A DNA stretch of 55,837 bases from Bacilli bacterium (GCA_017450205.1 JAFSVF010000022.1:1-55837); one strand, 5' to 3'. Counted from the stretch's first letter, positions 7,278 through 16,530 are shown. Notes: generated by a model not told the origin, from the letters alone. Program-made: numbers and translations.

Positions 7278-8325
7278 CTGCTAACTTTCTTCTTTGATCT
7301 TCAGTAATTAAAGCATCAATAATAGGATCTAAATCACCATTCATAACTCTATCAAGTTGCATAATAGTAAATCCAATTCTATGATCAGTTACTCTACTTT
7401 GTGGATAATTATAAGTTCTAATCTTTTCAGATCTATCTCCAGTACCAATCATACTTCTTCTTAAATTACCTTCCTTTTCAGCTTGTTCTTTTAGTTGTAA
7501 ATCATAAAGTCTTGCTGCCATAATCTTCATAGCTATCTCTTTATTCTTAATTTGGCTTCTTTCAGTTTGAGCATAAACAATTATTCCAGTAGGAATATGA
7601 GTAAGTCTAACAGCTGAGTCAGTTGTATTAACCCCTTGTCCACCATGTCCTGATGCACGTGTAATATCTACTCTAATTTCATCCATATTAAGTTTAAAAT
7701 CAATTTCTTCAGCTTCAGGCATTACAGCAACAGTAGCAGTAGAAGTTTGAATTCTACCATTAGATTCAGTAACTGGAATTCTTTGAACTCTATGAGCTCC
7801 TGATTCATATTTTAATTTTGAATAAACTGAATCACCTTTAATCATAAATTCAATTTGAGAATATCCTCCAGCAGCACCTGGTTCTTCATCTAATACTTCA
7901 ATTTTCCATCCATTTTTAAGAGCATATTGAGAATACATTCTAAATAAATCACCAGCAAAAATGTTAGCTTCATCTCCACCAGCTGCTCCTCTAATTTCCA
8001 TAATGATATTCTTATCATCATTTTCATCTCTTGGAATTAATAGAATTTGTAATTCATCTTCAATCTTTTTTAAATTTTCTTGAGCTTCTTCTAATTCAGC
8101 TCTAGCCATTTCTCCCATTTCAGGATCATTAATCATTTCTTTTAAACCAGTAATTTCTTCTTGAGTATCCTTTAATTTTTTATACTTACTAACAGTATTT
8201 TCTAGTCTACCCTTTTCTTTAGATAATTCCATAGTTTTAGTATAATCAGCTAAGATTTCTGGCTTAGCAAGTTCTTCTACTAATTCATCATATCTTTTTT
8301 GTATAATTTCCAATCTTTCTATCAT
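7261..8325 (-). CDS. prfA: Peptide chain release factor 1
   Basis: 354 residues, full length. It reads UAA and UAG stop codons and triggers peptide release. The stop-codon-reading tripeptide PVT (RVQRIPVTESNGR) and the hydrolytic GGQ (SGHGGQGVNTTDS) are intact. The N-terminal third is the usual long helical domain. Upstream (8326-8369) a 9-bp inverted repeat CTTTTAATT/AATTAAAAG could be a weak terminator after rpoE. Confidence 0.97.
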   Translation of the reverse strand: MIERLEIIQKRYDELVEELAKPEILADYTKTMELSKEKGRLENTVSKYKKLKDTQEEITGLKEMINDPEMGEMARAELEEAQENLKKIEDELQILLIPRDENDDKNIIMEIRGAAGGDEANIFAGDLFRMYSQYALKNGWKIEVLDEEPGAAGGYSQIEFMIKGDSVYSKLKYESGAHRVQRIPVTESNGRIQTSTATVAVMPEAEEIDFKLNMDEIRVDITRASGHGGQGVNTTDSAVRLTHIPTGIIVYAQTERSQIKNKEIAMKIMAARLYDLQLKEQAEKEGNLRRSMIGTGDRSEKIRTYNYPQSRVTDHRIGFTIMQLDRVMNGDLDPIIDALITEDQRRKLADEEAI

Positions 8326-8369
8326 ATTCTTAACCTCTTTCTTTTAATTATTTTAAATTAAAAGTTACG

Positions 8370-8807
8370 CTAAGATTCTTGATCTAATTCATCATCATTT
8401 ATAATAACTAAATCTTTAAAGTCATCTTCAACTTGATCATCATCTAATGAAGAATCATCATAATTAACTTCTGAATCATCCTCTTCAATTTCTTCATCAA
8501 GATTTTCTTCTACTTCTTCATCATCAGATTCTGTATCTTTACTAATAGAAATCTTATTTTGATGTCTAACAGTTAAATCCCACATTCCTTTATCTAACAT
8601 AATAAAATTTTTATCATTTGAAAGTAATGTAAAGAAATCAAATATATGAGTTTCAAAATCTGATTCAGGTAATCCCATTAATCTAATTACTTCTTTAAAC
8701 AAATCTTGTAAACTAATAGGTTTTGTATTGTTTTCTAAAATATATTGAGCAACATCCCCATATGACATAGACTCTAATTGTTCTTCAGTTAAAGTTAATT
8801 TTTTCAT
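8370..8807 (-). CDS. rpoE: RNA polymerase delta subunit
   Basis: 145 residues. The N-terminal globular HARE-HTH domain (about residues 1-75; MSYGDVAQYILENNTKPI, then FFTLLSNDKNFIML) binds the core polymerase, and the C-terminal half is almost all Asp/Glu, as in Bacillus delta, where it displaces nucleic acid and speeds recycling. This subunit is restricted to Bacillota and supports the taxonomic placement. It has a near-consensus promoter. Confidence 0.95.
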   Translation of the reverse strand: MKKLTLTEEQLESMSYGDVAQYILENNTKPISLQDLFKEVIRLMGLPESDFETHIFDFFTLLSNDKNFIMLDKGMWDLTVRHQNKISISKDTESDDEEVEENLDEEIEEDDSEVNYDDSSLDDDQVEDDFKDLVIINDDELDQES

Positions 8808-8850
8808 GTTTAATCCTCCAAAATATATCGATTTGTATTAAAACAAATTG

Positions 8851-8878
8851 ATTATAACATAGAATTTAGTCTTGTCAA
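8851..8878 (-). promoter_or_regulatory. Promoter of rpoE
   Basis: On the minus strand: -35 TTGACA (8878-8873), 16-bp spacer, -10 TATAAT (8856-8851). The -35 overlaps the stop codon of the upstream gene. The 5' leader carries an AATTTGT/ACAAAT hairpin. Confidence 0.8.
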
Positions 8879-9219
8879 TATAAATTAATAGTTATATCTG
8901 TTTTAAATAATGTTTCCATCTCATGCTCATAATGAATAAATATAACATTTCCATCATCTTCATAAGTCACATTACTCATATCAATAATAATAAATTCAGG
9001 CATATTATTAGGTCTAATAAGCATTCTTTTATTTTTAAAATCTAAAGTAAGAGATATATCTTTATCATGTTTTACAAGTGTTAATTTTTCGTTATCAAAA
9101 TGATATTTAGCACCATCCATAGAGAATAAATAATTACCATTTATAATTCTCATTTGTGATTCACTCTCAAATAAAACTTGTCCATCTCTAACCATTTTAA
9201 TTCTTATTCTTGAATACAT
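8875..9219 (-). CDS. Small beta-barrel protein, DUF1934/YwiB-like
   Basis: 114 residues, rich in alternating beta-strand pattern, no membrane segment. The pattern (IRIKMVRDGQ... GNYLFSMDGAKYHF... DISLTLDFKNKRMLIRP) resembles DUF1934 (YwiB), a lipocalin-like fold of unknown function that lies close to rpoE in many Bacillota. The match is by pattern and position, so it is only probable. It ends in TGA, one of the clear cases showing that TGA is a stop here. Confidence 0.5.
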   Translation of the reverse strand: MYSRIRIKMVRDGQVLFESESQMRIINGNYLFSMDGAKYHFDNEKLTLVKHDKDISLTLDFKNKRMLIRPNNMPEFIIIDMSNVTYEDDGNVIFIHYEHEMETLFKTDITINLY

Positions 9220-9249
9220 AACTCACTCCTTAAAATTATTATATATAAT

Positions 9250-9283
9250 AAACATAAAAATGCTAACAAATTGTTAGCATTAT
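9250..9283 (-). terminator. Terminator of noc/parB
   Basis: AATGCTAAC and GTTAGCATT arms around AAATT; on the minus strand followed by TTTTTAT. Confidence 0.85.
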
Positions 9284-9288
9284 TTACA

Positions 9289-10389
9289 TTATTTCTTTTT
9301 AGGAATTCTAATAACAAATTGATACATATCATCAAAAGCAAATTCTTCTTTAAGTACTTCTACCCCATTTTCATTTGCATTTTGAACCATTTCCTTTATA
9401 CCTCTCATAACATCATCAGTAGACTCATATTTAGGTTTTTCAATAATAATTTCTTTTTCTTTTGATGGTTTTACTTCTTCTTTTTCTTCTTCTACTTCAT
9501 CTTCGTCATCATCAAAATCTAATAAATCAACATCTTCATCGATATCTTTTCTAAAACCTGCACCTGCAAAAGGATTAAATCCATTTGCTCCACCATTCAT
9601 ATTAACAGAAGATGCTTCTAAATCATTAAGGAAAACATTATTATTTTTAACTGAATCATATTGATAAACATTAAAATTTTTAGGATTATCGATATTTGTA
9701 GAGTTTTCCATGATATTTTCAACATCTACATCATTTCTATTAACATTAATTCCACCAATTAAATCTTGTTTATTAGTTTGATATTCTCCTATGATAGTAG
9801 CTATCTCATCATCTAAAGTTTTTACTGTCCATCTTTCAGCAATAGTTCTATTTAACAATTCTACTTGTCTAAACTTATCTGTTAATTTTAATAAACTTCT
9901 AGCATGTCTTTCACTAATTTTTTCATTACTTAAAGCATCTTGAACAGCAGGATCAAGATTTAAAAGTCTTAATTTATTAGCAATAGCCGATTGACTCATA
10001 CCAAGTCTTGCTGCTAATTGTTCTTGAGTAACATATTTTCTATCTAAAAGTTTTTTATATGACTTAGCTTCTTCAATTGGAGTCATATCTTTTCTATGAG
10101 TATTCTCTATAATAGCAACTTCTGCTGAATCATTATCATTTAATTCAGCAATAATAACAGGTACTTGAGTTAATCCTGCAAGTTGAGCTGCTTTATATCT
10201 ACGTTCACCAGCAATAATTTCAAATTTATCTCCTATTCTTCTTACAGTTAATGGTTGAATAATACCATGACTACGAATAGATGCAGATAATTCCATTAAA
10301 GCTTGTTGATTAAATGTTAATCTAGGTTGAAATCTATTAGGAATAATTTGTTCAATATTAACTAGCCTAATTTGAGATTCCATTTTCAT
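9289..10389 (-). CDS. noc: ParB/Noc-family CTP-dependent DNA clamp, Noc-type specificity
   Basis: 366 residues. The CTPase half has GERR (61-64) and ENTHR (95-99, replacing the usual ENLQR). The HTH spans about 121-145. Residues Gln133, Lys139, Asn144 and Arg161 correspond to the four positions that separate Noc (Q/K/N/R) from ParB (R/T/A/G), so Noc specificity is predicted. Its position after rsmG is that of Bacillus noc. Unlike Bacillus Noc, it lacks the N-terminal membrane-binding amphipathic helix. The C-terminal region (about 200-366) is long, asparagine-rich, then very acidic. I chose ATG 10389 after AGGAAGGTG. No parA/soj is next to it. It could instead be the only ParB of the cell. 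Confidence 0.8.
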   Translation of the reverse strand: MKMESQIRLVNIEQIIPNRFQPRLTFNQQALMELSASIRSHGIIQPLTVRRIGDKFEIIAGERRYKAAQLAGLTQVPVIIAELNDNDSAEVAIIENTHRKDMTPIEEAKSYKKLLDRKYVTQEQLAARLGMSQSAIANKLRLLNLDPAVQDALSNEKISERHARSLLKLTDKFRQVELLNRTIAERWTVKTLDDEIATIIGEYQTNKQDLIGGINVNRNDVDVENIMENSTNIDNPKNFNVYQYDSVKNNNVFLNDLEASSVNMNGGANGFNPFAGAGFRKDIDEDVDLLDFDDDEDEVEEEKEEVKPSKEKEIIIEKPKYESTDDVMRGIKEMVQNANENGVEVLKEEFAFDDMYQFVIRIPKKK

Positions 10390-10454
10390 AGACTTCACCT
10401 TCCTATTCTATATTAATATTAGTATAAAAAACCCATTTAATCAATTGATTTGAC

Positions 10455-10484
10455 ACGAAAAAAGGAAACTATTTGTTTCCTTTC
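10455..10484 (-). terminator. Terminator of mnmE-mnmG-rsmG
   Basis: AAGGAAAC and GTTTCCTT arms around the loop TATTT; on the minus strand a T-run follows. It overlaps the end of rsmG and separates it from noc. Confidence 0.85.
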
Positions 10485-11191
10485 ATTCTTTCATAATCTT
10501 TCTTTATTTTTCCATATTCTCTAGGATAAGTATCACTAGTATGTCCTTTTTTAGATATAACAATAATAGTTCTAGGATCATCTAAATTAGGTAGTTTAAA
10601 TTCATCTATTAAATCTATATTACCATTTAATTTATTTATTATATCTTTAGATAATCTAATTTCATCCTGAGCATTTGCTTTTAAAGCAATAAATTTACCA
10701 TCAACTTTTGTTAAAGGTAATGCTAGTTCAGAAAGTATTGGAAGTGCAGCAACTGCACGTGAAGTAACTAAATCAAAAGATTCTCTATTACTTTTAGCAT
10801 ATTCTTCAGCCCTAATATGTAGCATATGAATATTATTTAATTTTAATTTTTCACTTAATTGTGTAAGAAAGTCTAGCTTTTTATTATTAGAATCCATTAA
10901 ATACATATCAATATTTGAAAATAATATCTTTATAACCATCCCAGGAAAACCAGCACCAGTTCCAATATCTAACATATTATTAACTTCATTTAGATTAATA
11001 TATTTAGCTAATGTTAAAGAATCATAAAAATGTTTTAAATAAATTTCATTATCTTCAACGATTGTTGTTAAATTAGTATGACTATTATATTCTTTTAAAA
11101 ATTCTTTATATGTATTTAAATCATCTAATTGTTTATCACTTATTTCAATTCCAATATTTTTTAATTCATTTACAAATTCATTTATATTCAT
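10469..11191 (-). CDS. rsmG: 16S rRNA (guanine-N7) methyltransferase
   Basis: 240 residues, the usual length. It methylates G527 of 16S rRNA. The SAM-binding motif NMLDIGTGAGFPGMVIK, LMDSNNKKLDFL and TSRAVAALPIL are characteristic. It lies 9 bp after mnmG with an AGG ribosome binding site and closes the mnmE-mnmG-rsmG operon, the standard order on the left side of Bacillota origins. Confidence 0.96.
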   Translation of the reverse strand: MNINEFVNELKNIGIEISDKQLDDLNTYKEFLKEYNSHTNLTTIVEDNEIYLKHFYDSLTLAKYINLNEVNNMLDIGTGAGFPGMVIKILFSNIDMYLMDSNNKKLDFLTQLSEKLKLNNIHMLHIRAEEYAKSNRESFDLVTSRAVAALPILSELALPLTKVDGKFIALKANAQDEIRLSKDIINKLNGNIDLIDEFKLPNLDDPRTIIVISKKGHTSDTYPREYGKIKKDYERMKGNK

Positions 11192-11200
11192 AAATACCTC

Positions 11201-13060
11201 TTAATCTTGATTAGCATACTCTTTCTTTAAATAAACAGTTAAAATACTAATATCTGCTGGATTAACTCCAGAAATTCTAGTAGCTTGTGCGATAGTTAAT
11301 GGTCTAACTTGTTTTAATTTTTGTCTTGCTTCACTAGCTAAATTATTAACTTTATCATAATCTATATCATCAGGTATTTTTTTATCTTCAAGTTTTAATA
11401 ACTTTTCAACTTCTTTTTCAGTCTTAGAAATATAACCTTCATATTTAACTTGAATTTCTACAATTTCTTGGATTTCTCTAGAATAATCATTTTCTAAATA
11501 TGTAATTAAGTCTCCTATTTTAATTTCAGGTCTTTTTAATAAATCATATAATGATTCACCTTTATTTAATTTACCAATAGCTTCTACTAATTCTTCTGAT
11601 TGATTTTTAGGAGTAACTCTTGTATTTTTTAATTCTTCAATTAAATCATTAATTTGTTTTCTCTTTAAATCTAATCTGCTCTTTTGTTCTTCAGAGATAA
11701 TACCAACTTTATAACCATAATCTCTTAATCTTAAATCAGCATTATCATGTCTTAAAATAAGTCTATATTCAGCTCTAGAAGTTAATAATCTGTAAGGTTC
11801 TTTTGTACCTTTTGTAGTTAAATCATCAAGTAATACACCAATATAAGATTCATTTCTCTTTAATATTAATGGTTCTTTTCCTTTAACTCTTAAACCTGCA
11901 TTAATTCCGGCAATTAATCCTTGTCCTGCAGCTTCTTCATAACCTGAAGTACCGTTAATTTGACCGGCAGTATATAGATTTTTAATTACTTTTGATTCTT
12001 CACTAGGATACATTTGTAATGGATTTATAGCATCATATTCAATTGCATAAGCATATTTTAATATTTTAGCATTCTCTAACCCATGTAATGAATGAACCAT
12101 CTTTTCTTGAACATCAATTGGCATTGAAGTAGAAAAACCTTGTAAATAAAGATCAGGATAATAATCACTTTCAGGCTCTAAGAATAATTGATGTCTTTCT
12201 TTATCTGCAAATCTTACTACTTTATCTTCAATAGATGGGCAATATCTAGGTCCAATTCCTTCAGCATATCCACCATACATTGCACTTCTATTTAAATTAT
12301 CTCTAATAATCTTATGAGTTTCTTCATTTGTATATACTAAATAACACAATTTTTGTTTATCAATTTCATATTGAGGTTCAATATCAAATGAGAAAGTCCA
12401 AGGAGTTGAATCACCGTATTCTGGAGTTAAAACAGAATAATCAACAGTATCAGGATCTATTCTTTGAGGAGTTCCTGTTTTTAATCTTTGAATTTCTATT
12501 CCTAATTCTCTTAATTTATCAGATAAATGTTTTGAACTAACTTCTCCATGAGGTCCTTCAAATTTATGTGTTTCTCCAATTAAAATTTTACTTTTTAAAT
12601 AAGTACCAGTAGTTAGAACTAAAGCTTCACACATAATTTTTTTACCTTCATCAGTAATGATACCTTTGATAGTATTATCTTCAACAATCAAATCTTCAAC
12701 CATAGCTTCCATGATATCTAATGATTCAATTGAATTAAGTTCCTTTAACATATTTTTTGGATAAACAACTTTATCACCTTGCGCTCTTAAAGACTTAACA
12801 GCAGGACCTTTACCTGAATTAAGCATTTTTATTTGTAAATGAGACATATCAGCTACTCTACCCATTAAGCCACCTAAAGCATCAATTTCTCTTACAACAA
12901 TACCTTTAGCAGTTCCACCGATAGATGGATTACATGGCATATCAGCTATATTTTTCATATTTGAAGTAACAAGTAAAGTTTTTACTCCTTGTTTAGCAGC
13001 AGCATTAGCAGCTTCACAACCAGCATGTCCACCACCAACTACAATAACATCATATTTCAT
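11201..13060 (-). CDS. mnmG: tRNA uridine-5-carboxymethylaminomethyl modification enzyme, FAD subunit
   Basis: 619 residues. With MnmE it installs the (carboxymethyl)aminomethyl group on U34 of certain tRNAs. The FAD-binding VIVVGGGHAGCEA is at the N-terminus, CNPSIGGTAKG and the C-terminal helical domain (SRAEYRLILRHDNAD) follow. I use ATG 13060 (MKYDVIV) because AGGTGAAA stands directly upstream; longer forms lack a good ribosome binding site. It starts 8 bp after mnmE. Confidence 0.97.
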   Translation of the reverse strand: MKYDVIVVGGGHAGCEAANAAAKQGVKTLLVTSNMKNIADMPCNPSIGGTAKGIVVREIDALGGLMGRVADMSHLQIKMLNSGKGPAVKSLRAQGDKVVYPKNMLKELNSIESLDIMEAMVEDLIVEDNTIKGIITDEGKKIMCEALVLTTGTYLKSKILIGETHKFEGPHGEVSSKHLSDKLRELGIEIQRLKTGTPQRIDPDTVDYSVLTPEYGDSTPWTFSFDIEPQYEIDKQKLCYLVYTNEETHKIIRDNLNRSAMYGGYAEGIGPRYCPSIEDKVVRFADKERHQLFLEPESDYYPDLYLQGFSTSMPIDVQEKMVHSLHGLENAKILKYAYAIEYDAINPLQMYPSEESKVIKNLYTAGQINGTSGYEEAAGQGLIAGINAGLRVKGKEPLILKRNESYIGVLLDDLTTKGTKEPYRLLTSRAEYRLILRHDNADLRLRDYGYKVGIISEEQKSRLDLKRKQINDLIEELKNTRVTPKNQSEELVEAIGKLNKGESLYDLLKRPEIKIGDLITYLENDYSREIQEIVEIQVKYEGYISKTEKEVEKLLKLEDKKIPDDIDYDKVNNLASEARQKLKQVRPLTIAQATRISGVNPADISILTVYLKKEYANQD

Positions 13061-13068
13061 ATTTTCAC

Positions 13069-14424
13069 CTACTTTCCTACACAAAATTTAGAAAATATTT
13101 CATCTAAAATATCTTCATTATAAGTTTCACCAATAATTTCACCTAAAGCAATATAGGAAATTCTTAAATCATCAGCTACTATTTCAAATGGAAGTGTTGC
13201 ATTTAAATTATTAATAGACTCACTAACAACACTTTCTGCTTTTTTTACTAAAGATAACTCTCTAGCATTAGATATATAATTAAAATCAGAACTATTAATT
13301 TTTTCTAAATTAAACATTTCAATAATTCTATTCTTTAATTCATCTAATCCATTAGCATCTTTAGTATTACCTTTAATATAAGGAATATTATTTAACTTTT
13401 CAAAATTAATCTTTGAATCTAAATCACATTTGTTAATAAATACAATTTTATTAACACTTGTATTATGAATTAAATCTAATTCTTCATTAGTTAACTCTTC
13501 TGAATTATTTAAAACAAAAATAACTAAATCAGAATTATTAATAATATCTAAACTCTTTTTAACACCGATAGATTCAACTAAATCATCAGTTTCTCTTATA
13601 CCAGCAGTATCGGTTAAATTAATTTTAATTCCATTTAAACTTAAAGTACCTTCAACAATATCTCTAGTAGTTCCAGCAATATCAGTAACAATTGCTTTAT
13701 CTTGATCTAATAAATGATTTAAAATTGATGATTTACCAACATTTGGTTTACCTACAATAGAAACATTAATACCATCTTTAATAATTGAAGAATCTTTATA
13801 TGAATTAACTAATTTAGTTAATTTATTCTTAATATTAATCATAGTTGTCTTTAATTCATTATAAGTTAAATCTTCATCATCTTCGATTTCATCAGGATAA
13901 TCAAAAGCTACTTCTAATTTTCCCTCAAGTTCCATAATATCTTTTCTCATATCTTTAATTAATCTAGATAAATTACCATTAAGTCTATTCATAGCAAATT
14001 TTCTTTGAGATTCAGTTTCAGATATAATTAAATCATTTATACCTTCAGCTTCTACTAAGTCTATTCTTCCATTTAAGAAAGCTTTCTTAGTAAATTCTCC
14101 TGGTTCTGCTAATCTGCAACCATTTTCTAAAAGTAATTCAAGTATTTTATTAGTAGTAGAAATACCACCATGTGAGTTAATTTCTACCATATCTTCTTTG
14201 GTAAAAGTCCTAGGAGCTCTCATGATTGAAACAAGAACTTCATCAACTTTTTCTTTACTATCAACAATAAAACCATAATTAATAGTATGACTATCAACTT
14301 TAGTTAAATCTTTACCTTTAAAAATTTTATTAACTATTTCAATAGCTTCAGGACCAGTAGCTCTTATTATAGAAATAGCCCCTACTCCTAAAGCAGTTGA
14401 TATTGCACAAATGTTTTCATTCAT
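13069..14424 (-). CDS. mnmE: tRNA modification GTPase
   Basis: 451 residues. The N-terminal folate-binding domain (about 1-115), a helical domain, and an inserted G domain are visible: G1 GKPNVGKSS, G3 DTAGI, G4 NKCD. The C-terminal CVGK supplies the conserved cysteine. It partners with MnmG. The ATG at 14424 follows AAAGGGG; upstream forms are unlikely. Confidence 0.97.
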   Translation of the reverse strand: MNENICAISTALGVGAISIIRATGPEAIEIVNKIFKGKDLTKVDSHTINYGFIVDSKEKVDEVLVSIMRAPRTFTKEDMVEINSHGGISTTNKILELLLENGCRLAEPGEFTKKAFLNGRIDLVEAEGINDLIISETESQRKFAMNRLNGNLSRLIKDMRKDIMELEGKLEVAFDYPDEIEDDEDLTYNELKTTMINIKNKLTKLVNSYKDSSIIKDGINVSIVGKPNVGKSSILNHLLDQDKAIVTDIAGTTRDIVEGTLSLNGIKINLTDTAGIRETDDLVESIGVKKSLDIINNSDLVIFVLNNSEELTNEELDLIHNTSVNKIVFINKCDLDSKINFEKLNNIPYIKGNTKDANGLDELKNRIIEMFNLEKINSSDFNYISNARELSLVKKAESVVSESINNLNATLPFEIVADDLRISYIALGEIIGETYNEDILDEIFSKFCVGK

Positions 14425-14451
14425 GATAATACCCCTTTCTTGACGCATTGT

Positions 14452-14479
14452 ATTATATCACTTTTTTATAAAAAAACAA
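14452..14479 (-). promoter_or_regulatory. Promoter of mnmE-mnmG-rsmG
   Basis: On the minus strand: -35 TTGTTT (14479-14474), 16-bp spacer, -10 TATAAT (14457-14452). Confidence 0.6.
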
Positions 14480-14553
14480 AAAGAAGATATATAATCATCT
14501 TTAGTTATAATCTAACTAATATATTAATGTCTATAGTGTTTACATAATATAAA

Positions 14554-14582
14554 TAAAAAAAGATGAAAAATTCATCTTTTTA
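14554..14582 (-). terminator. Terminator of the yidC-jag operon
   Basis: AAAAGATGAA and TTCATCTTTT form a long stem; on the minus strand a T-run follows the jag stop codon. Confidence 0.85.
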
Positions 14583-15191
14583 AGCTTCTTTTGGTTTAAT
14601 TACAATATGTCTATTAGGTTCTTCCCCAACACTTTCAGTATAAACACCTTTAAAATCAGTTAATGCATTATGAATAAGTCTTCTTTGATAACTATTCATA
14701 TTTTCAAGTTCGGCTTCAACTTTTGTTTTAGCAACTTCTTTTGCAATCTTTTTAGCAGATCTTATTAATCTTTCTTCATTTTTTTCTTTATAATTTTCAA
14801 CATCTAATAAAATATAAGGATATTCTCCAATTTTATTATATATTACTTGTTTAACTAATGTAGTTAATGCTTGTAATGTTTTTCCTTCTTTACCAATTAA
14901 AATATTATTATTGTCAGAATACATTTTAATTGTAATTTGTTCATCTCTTACTTTAGATTCAAAACTTACATCAAGTCCCATATCTTTAGTAATTCCTTTA
15001 AGGAAATCTTTAACATAATCTACTAAATCATCTCTAGTAATAACATGAAGAGTTATAACTTCTTTTTTAAGAAGTCCCCCTTTAGTCTTAGTTACATAGA
15101 AATAAACTTCACTTTCACTAACCCCTAAGCTTTTTAAAGCTTCTTCTTTTACATCTTCCAAAGTTTTTCCACTAAACACTGTTTCTTTCAT
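14580..15191 (-). CDS. jag: RNA-binding protein KhpB/Jag
   Basis: 203 residues with the family's three parts: a Jag_N domain (about 1-50, FSGKTLEDVKEEAL), a KH domain with the GxxG-like loop (NILIGKEGKTLQALT) and a C-terminal R3H domain (MNSYQRRLIHNAL). It binds RNA and influences cell-wall synthesis and division in Gram-positives. Start ATG 15191 is preceded by GGAGAAGGT; it overlaps the yidC stop by a few bases, so translation is coupled. Confidence 0.93.
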   Translation of the reverse strand: MKETVFSGKTLEDVKEEALKSLGVSESEVYFYVTKTKGGLLKKEVITLHVITRDDLVDYVKDFLKGITKDMGLDVSFESKVRDEQITIKMYSDNNNILIGKEGKTLQALTTLVKQVIYNKIGEYPYILLDVENYKEKNEERLIRSAKKIAKEVAKTKVEAELENMNSYQRRLIHNALTDFKGVYTESVGEEPNRHIVIKPKEA

Positions 15192-15192
15192 A

Positions 15193-16146
15193 TTACTTAC
15201 CTTCTCCACTTCTCTTTTTTATAATAGCTGTTTGAATTACTCCAAAAGCATTAGTGACAATCCAATATAATCCAATTGCAGCTGGTAATTGAACAGATGC
15301 AATTCCAATAAATACAATCATAAATAACATCATATATTTTTGTTGTTTTTCTTGTTCTGGATTACCAGAATTCATTGATCCCATACTTAACATAAATGTT
15401 AAAGCTGTAAATAATACTATTAATACTATCAATAAAACATACCAATAATTACCATGTGTAATACCAAACATAGGAGTAGTTCCTAATTGGAATACCCATA
15501 AATCATTTTCAAAAATTGCAGGTACTCTATTAATTGCTTCTAAGAATGCAAAGAATAAAGGTAATTGAATAAATGATACTAAACAAGAAGACATAGGATT
15601 AACATTAGCTTCTTTATAAATCATCATTGTTTCTTGACTCTTTTTCATTAATGATTCTTGATCATCTTTACCAGCATATTTCTTTTCAATTCTTTGTAAT
15701 TTTGGTTGTAATTCCTTCATTGCTTGACTTTGTTTAGCTGTTTTAGCACTAAATGGTAATAATATTAATCTTATAAGTAAACCAATTAACATTACTGATA
15801 TACCATAATTATTAACTAACTTACCTACTTTAATAATTATCCAAGCAAGAGGTCTTACAAATAATTGTACCCATAACCCATCATATGCTTTTTTTTCATA
15901 AATCTTCATTTTACTACAACTATTTAGATTTTCTAAATCAACAGTCATATGAGATTCGTTTTTTTGATATAACTCTAATAAAGATTGTTCTTCAGGCAAA
16001 CAAATTATATTAGATGTTAAGTTTTGTCCTGTTTGTTCATTTATAATCGCTTTTTTATTATCATCAACCATAGTTTTAGTACATCCAGTTAATAATAAAG
16101 ATCCCACCAAAGCAATTATAAGTGACTTTTTAATTTTATTGTTCAT
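15193..16146 (-). CDS. yidC: Membrane protein insertase YidC/SpoIIIJ (lipoprotein)
   Basis: 317 residues. The signal peptide with lipobox LLLTGC (Cys22) marks a lipoprotein. About five membrane helices follow, beginning near residue 90. The first core helix carries the conserved groove arginine (GLLIRLILLPF), then KTAKQSQAMKELQPKL (cytoplasmic coiled coil). It inserts membrane proteins alone or with Sec. The stretch between lipobox and first helix is cysteine-containing (IICLPE, NSCSK). Confidence 0.95.
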   Translation of the reverse strand: MNNKIKKSLIIALVGSLLLTGCTKTMVDDNKKAIINEQTGQNLTSNIICLPEEQSLLELYQKNESHMTVDLENLNSCSKMKIYEKKAYDGLWVQLFVRPLAWIIIKVGKLVNNYGISVMLIGLLIRLILLPFSAKTAKQSQAMKELQPKLQRIEKKYAGKDDQESLMKKSQETMMIYKEANVNPMSSCLVSFIQLPLFFAFLEAINRVPAIFENDLWVFQLGTTPMFGITHGNYWYVLLIVLIVLFTALTFMLSMGSMNSGNPEQEKQQKYMMLFMIVFIGIASVQLPAAIGLYWIVTNAFGVIQTAIIKKRSGEGK

Positions 16147-16164
16147 AATACACCTATCTTTACT

Positions 16165-16482
16165 TTATTTTATTAAACTAACTAATTCTCTAGTCATTTC
16201 ATCAAAATCCATATCTAAAACAGATTTCTTAACTATTATAATATAATCTTTATTATTTTGAAATAATTTTTTATTAGCTCTAACTATCTCTCTTACTTGT
16301 CTTTTAACTTTATTTCTAATATGAGCATCCCCTATTTTTTTACCAACAGCAAGACCCCATCTAGGAAATTCTTTTTCATTAACCTTATTATATATAATAT
16401 AAGCCTTATTTTTTTTATACTTACCATTTTGAATAATATCATCAAAATCAGAATGTTTTTTTACCATTTCAAATCTTCTCAT
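16165..16482 (-). CDS. rnpA: Ribonuclease P protein component
   Basis: 105 residues, basic. It binds the catalytic RNase P RNA for tRNA 5' maturation. The RNR signature is seen in HIRNKVKRQVREIVR, preceded by GLAVGKKIGDA. Start ATG 16482 follows TAGGAGAG. It is downstream of rpmH, as in nearly all bacteria, with a terminator-like hairpin between them. Confidence 0.95.
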   Translation of the reverse strand: MRRFEMVKKHSDFDDIIQNGKYKKNKAYIIYNKVNEKEFPRWGLAVGKKIGDAHIRNKVKRQVREIVRANKKLFQNNKDYIIIVKKSVLDMDFDEMTRELVSLIK

Positions 16483-16501
16483 ATTATCTCTCCTACATAT
16501 A

Positions 16502-16530
16502 TAAAAAAAAGTCACGTTTAGTGGCTTTAA
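16502..16530 (-). terminator. Terminator-like hairpin between rpmH and rnpA
   Basis: On the minus strand AAGCCAC and GTGACTT pair (one mismatch) around TAAAC, then eight T. It lies after the rpmH stop and before the rnpA ribosome binding site, so it would reduce rnpA transcription relative to rpmH. Confidence 0.65.

Noticed and set aside
10740-10770. Further parS sites at CACGTG in rsmG, prfA and gyrB
   Set aside because: Only the central hexamer is present (e.g. CTGCACGTGAAGT); the arms do not match and the sites are coding.
12328-12540. Short frame opposite mnmG
   Set aside because: Low-complexity antisense of a highly conserved gene.
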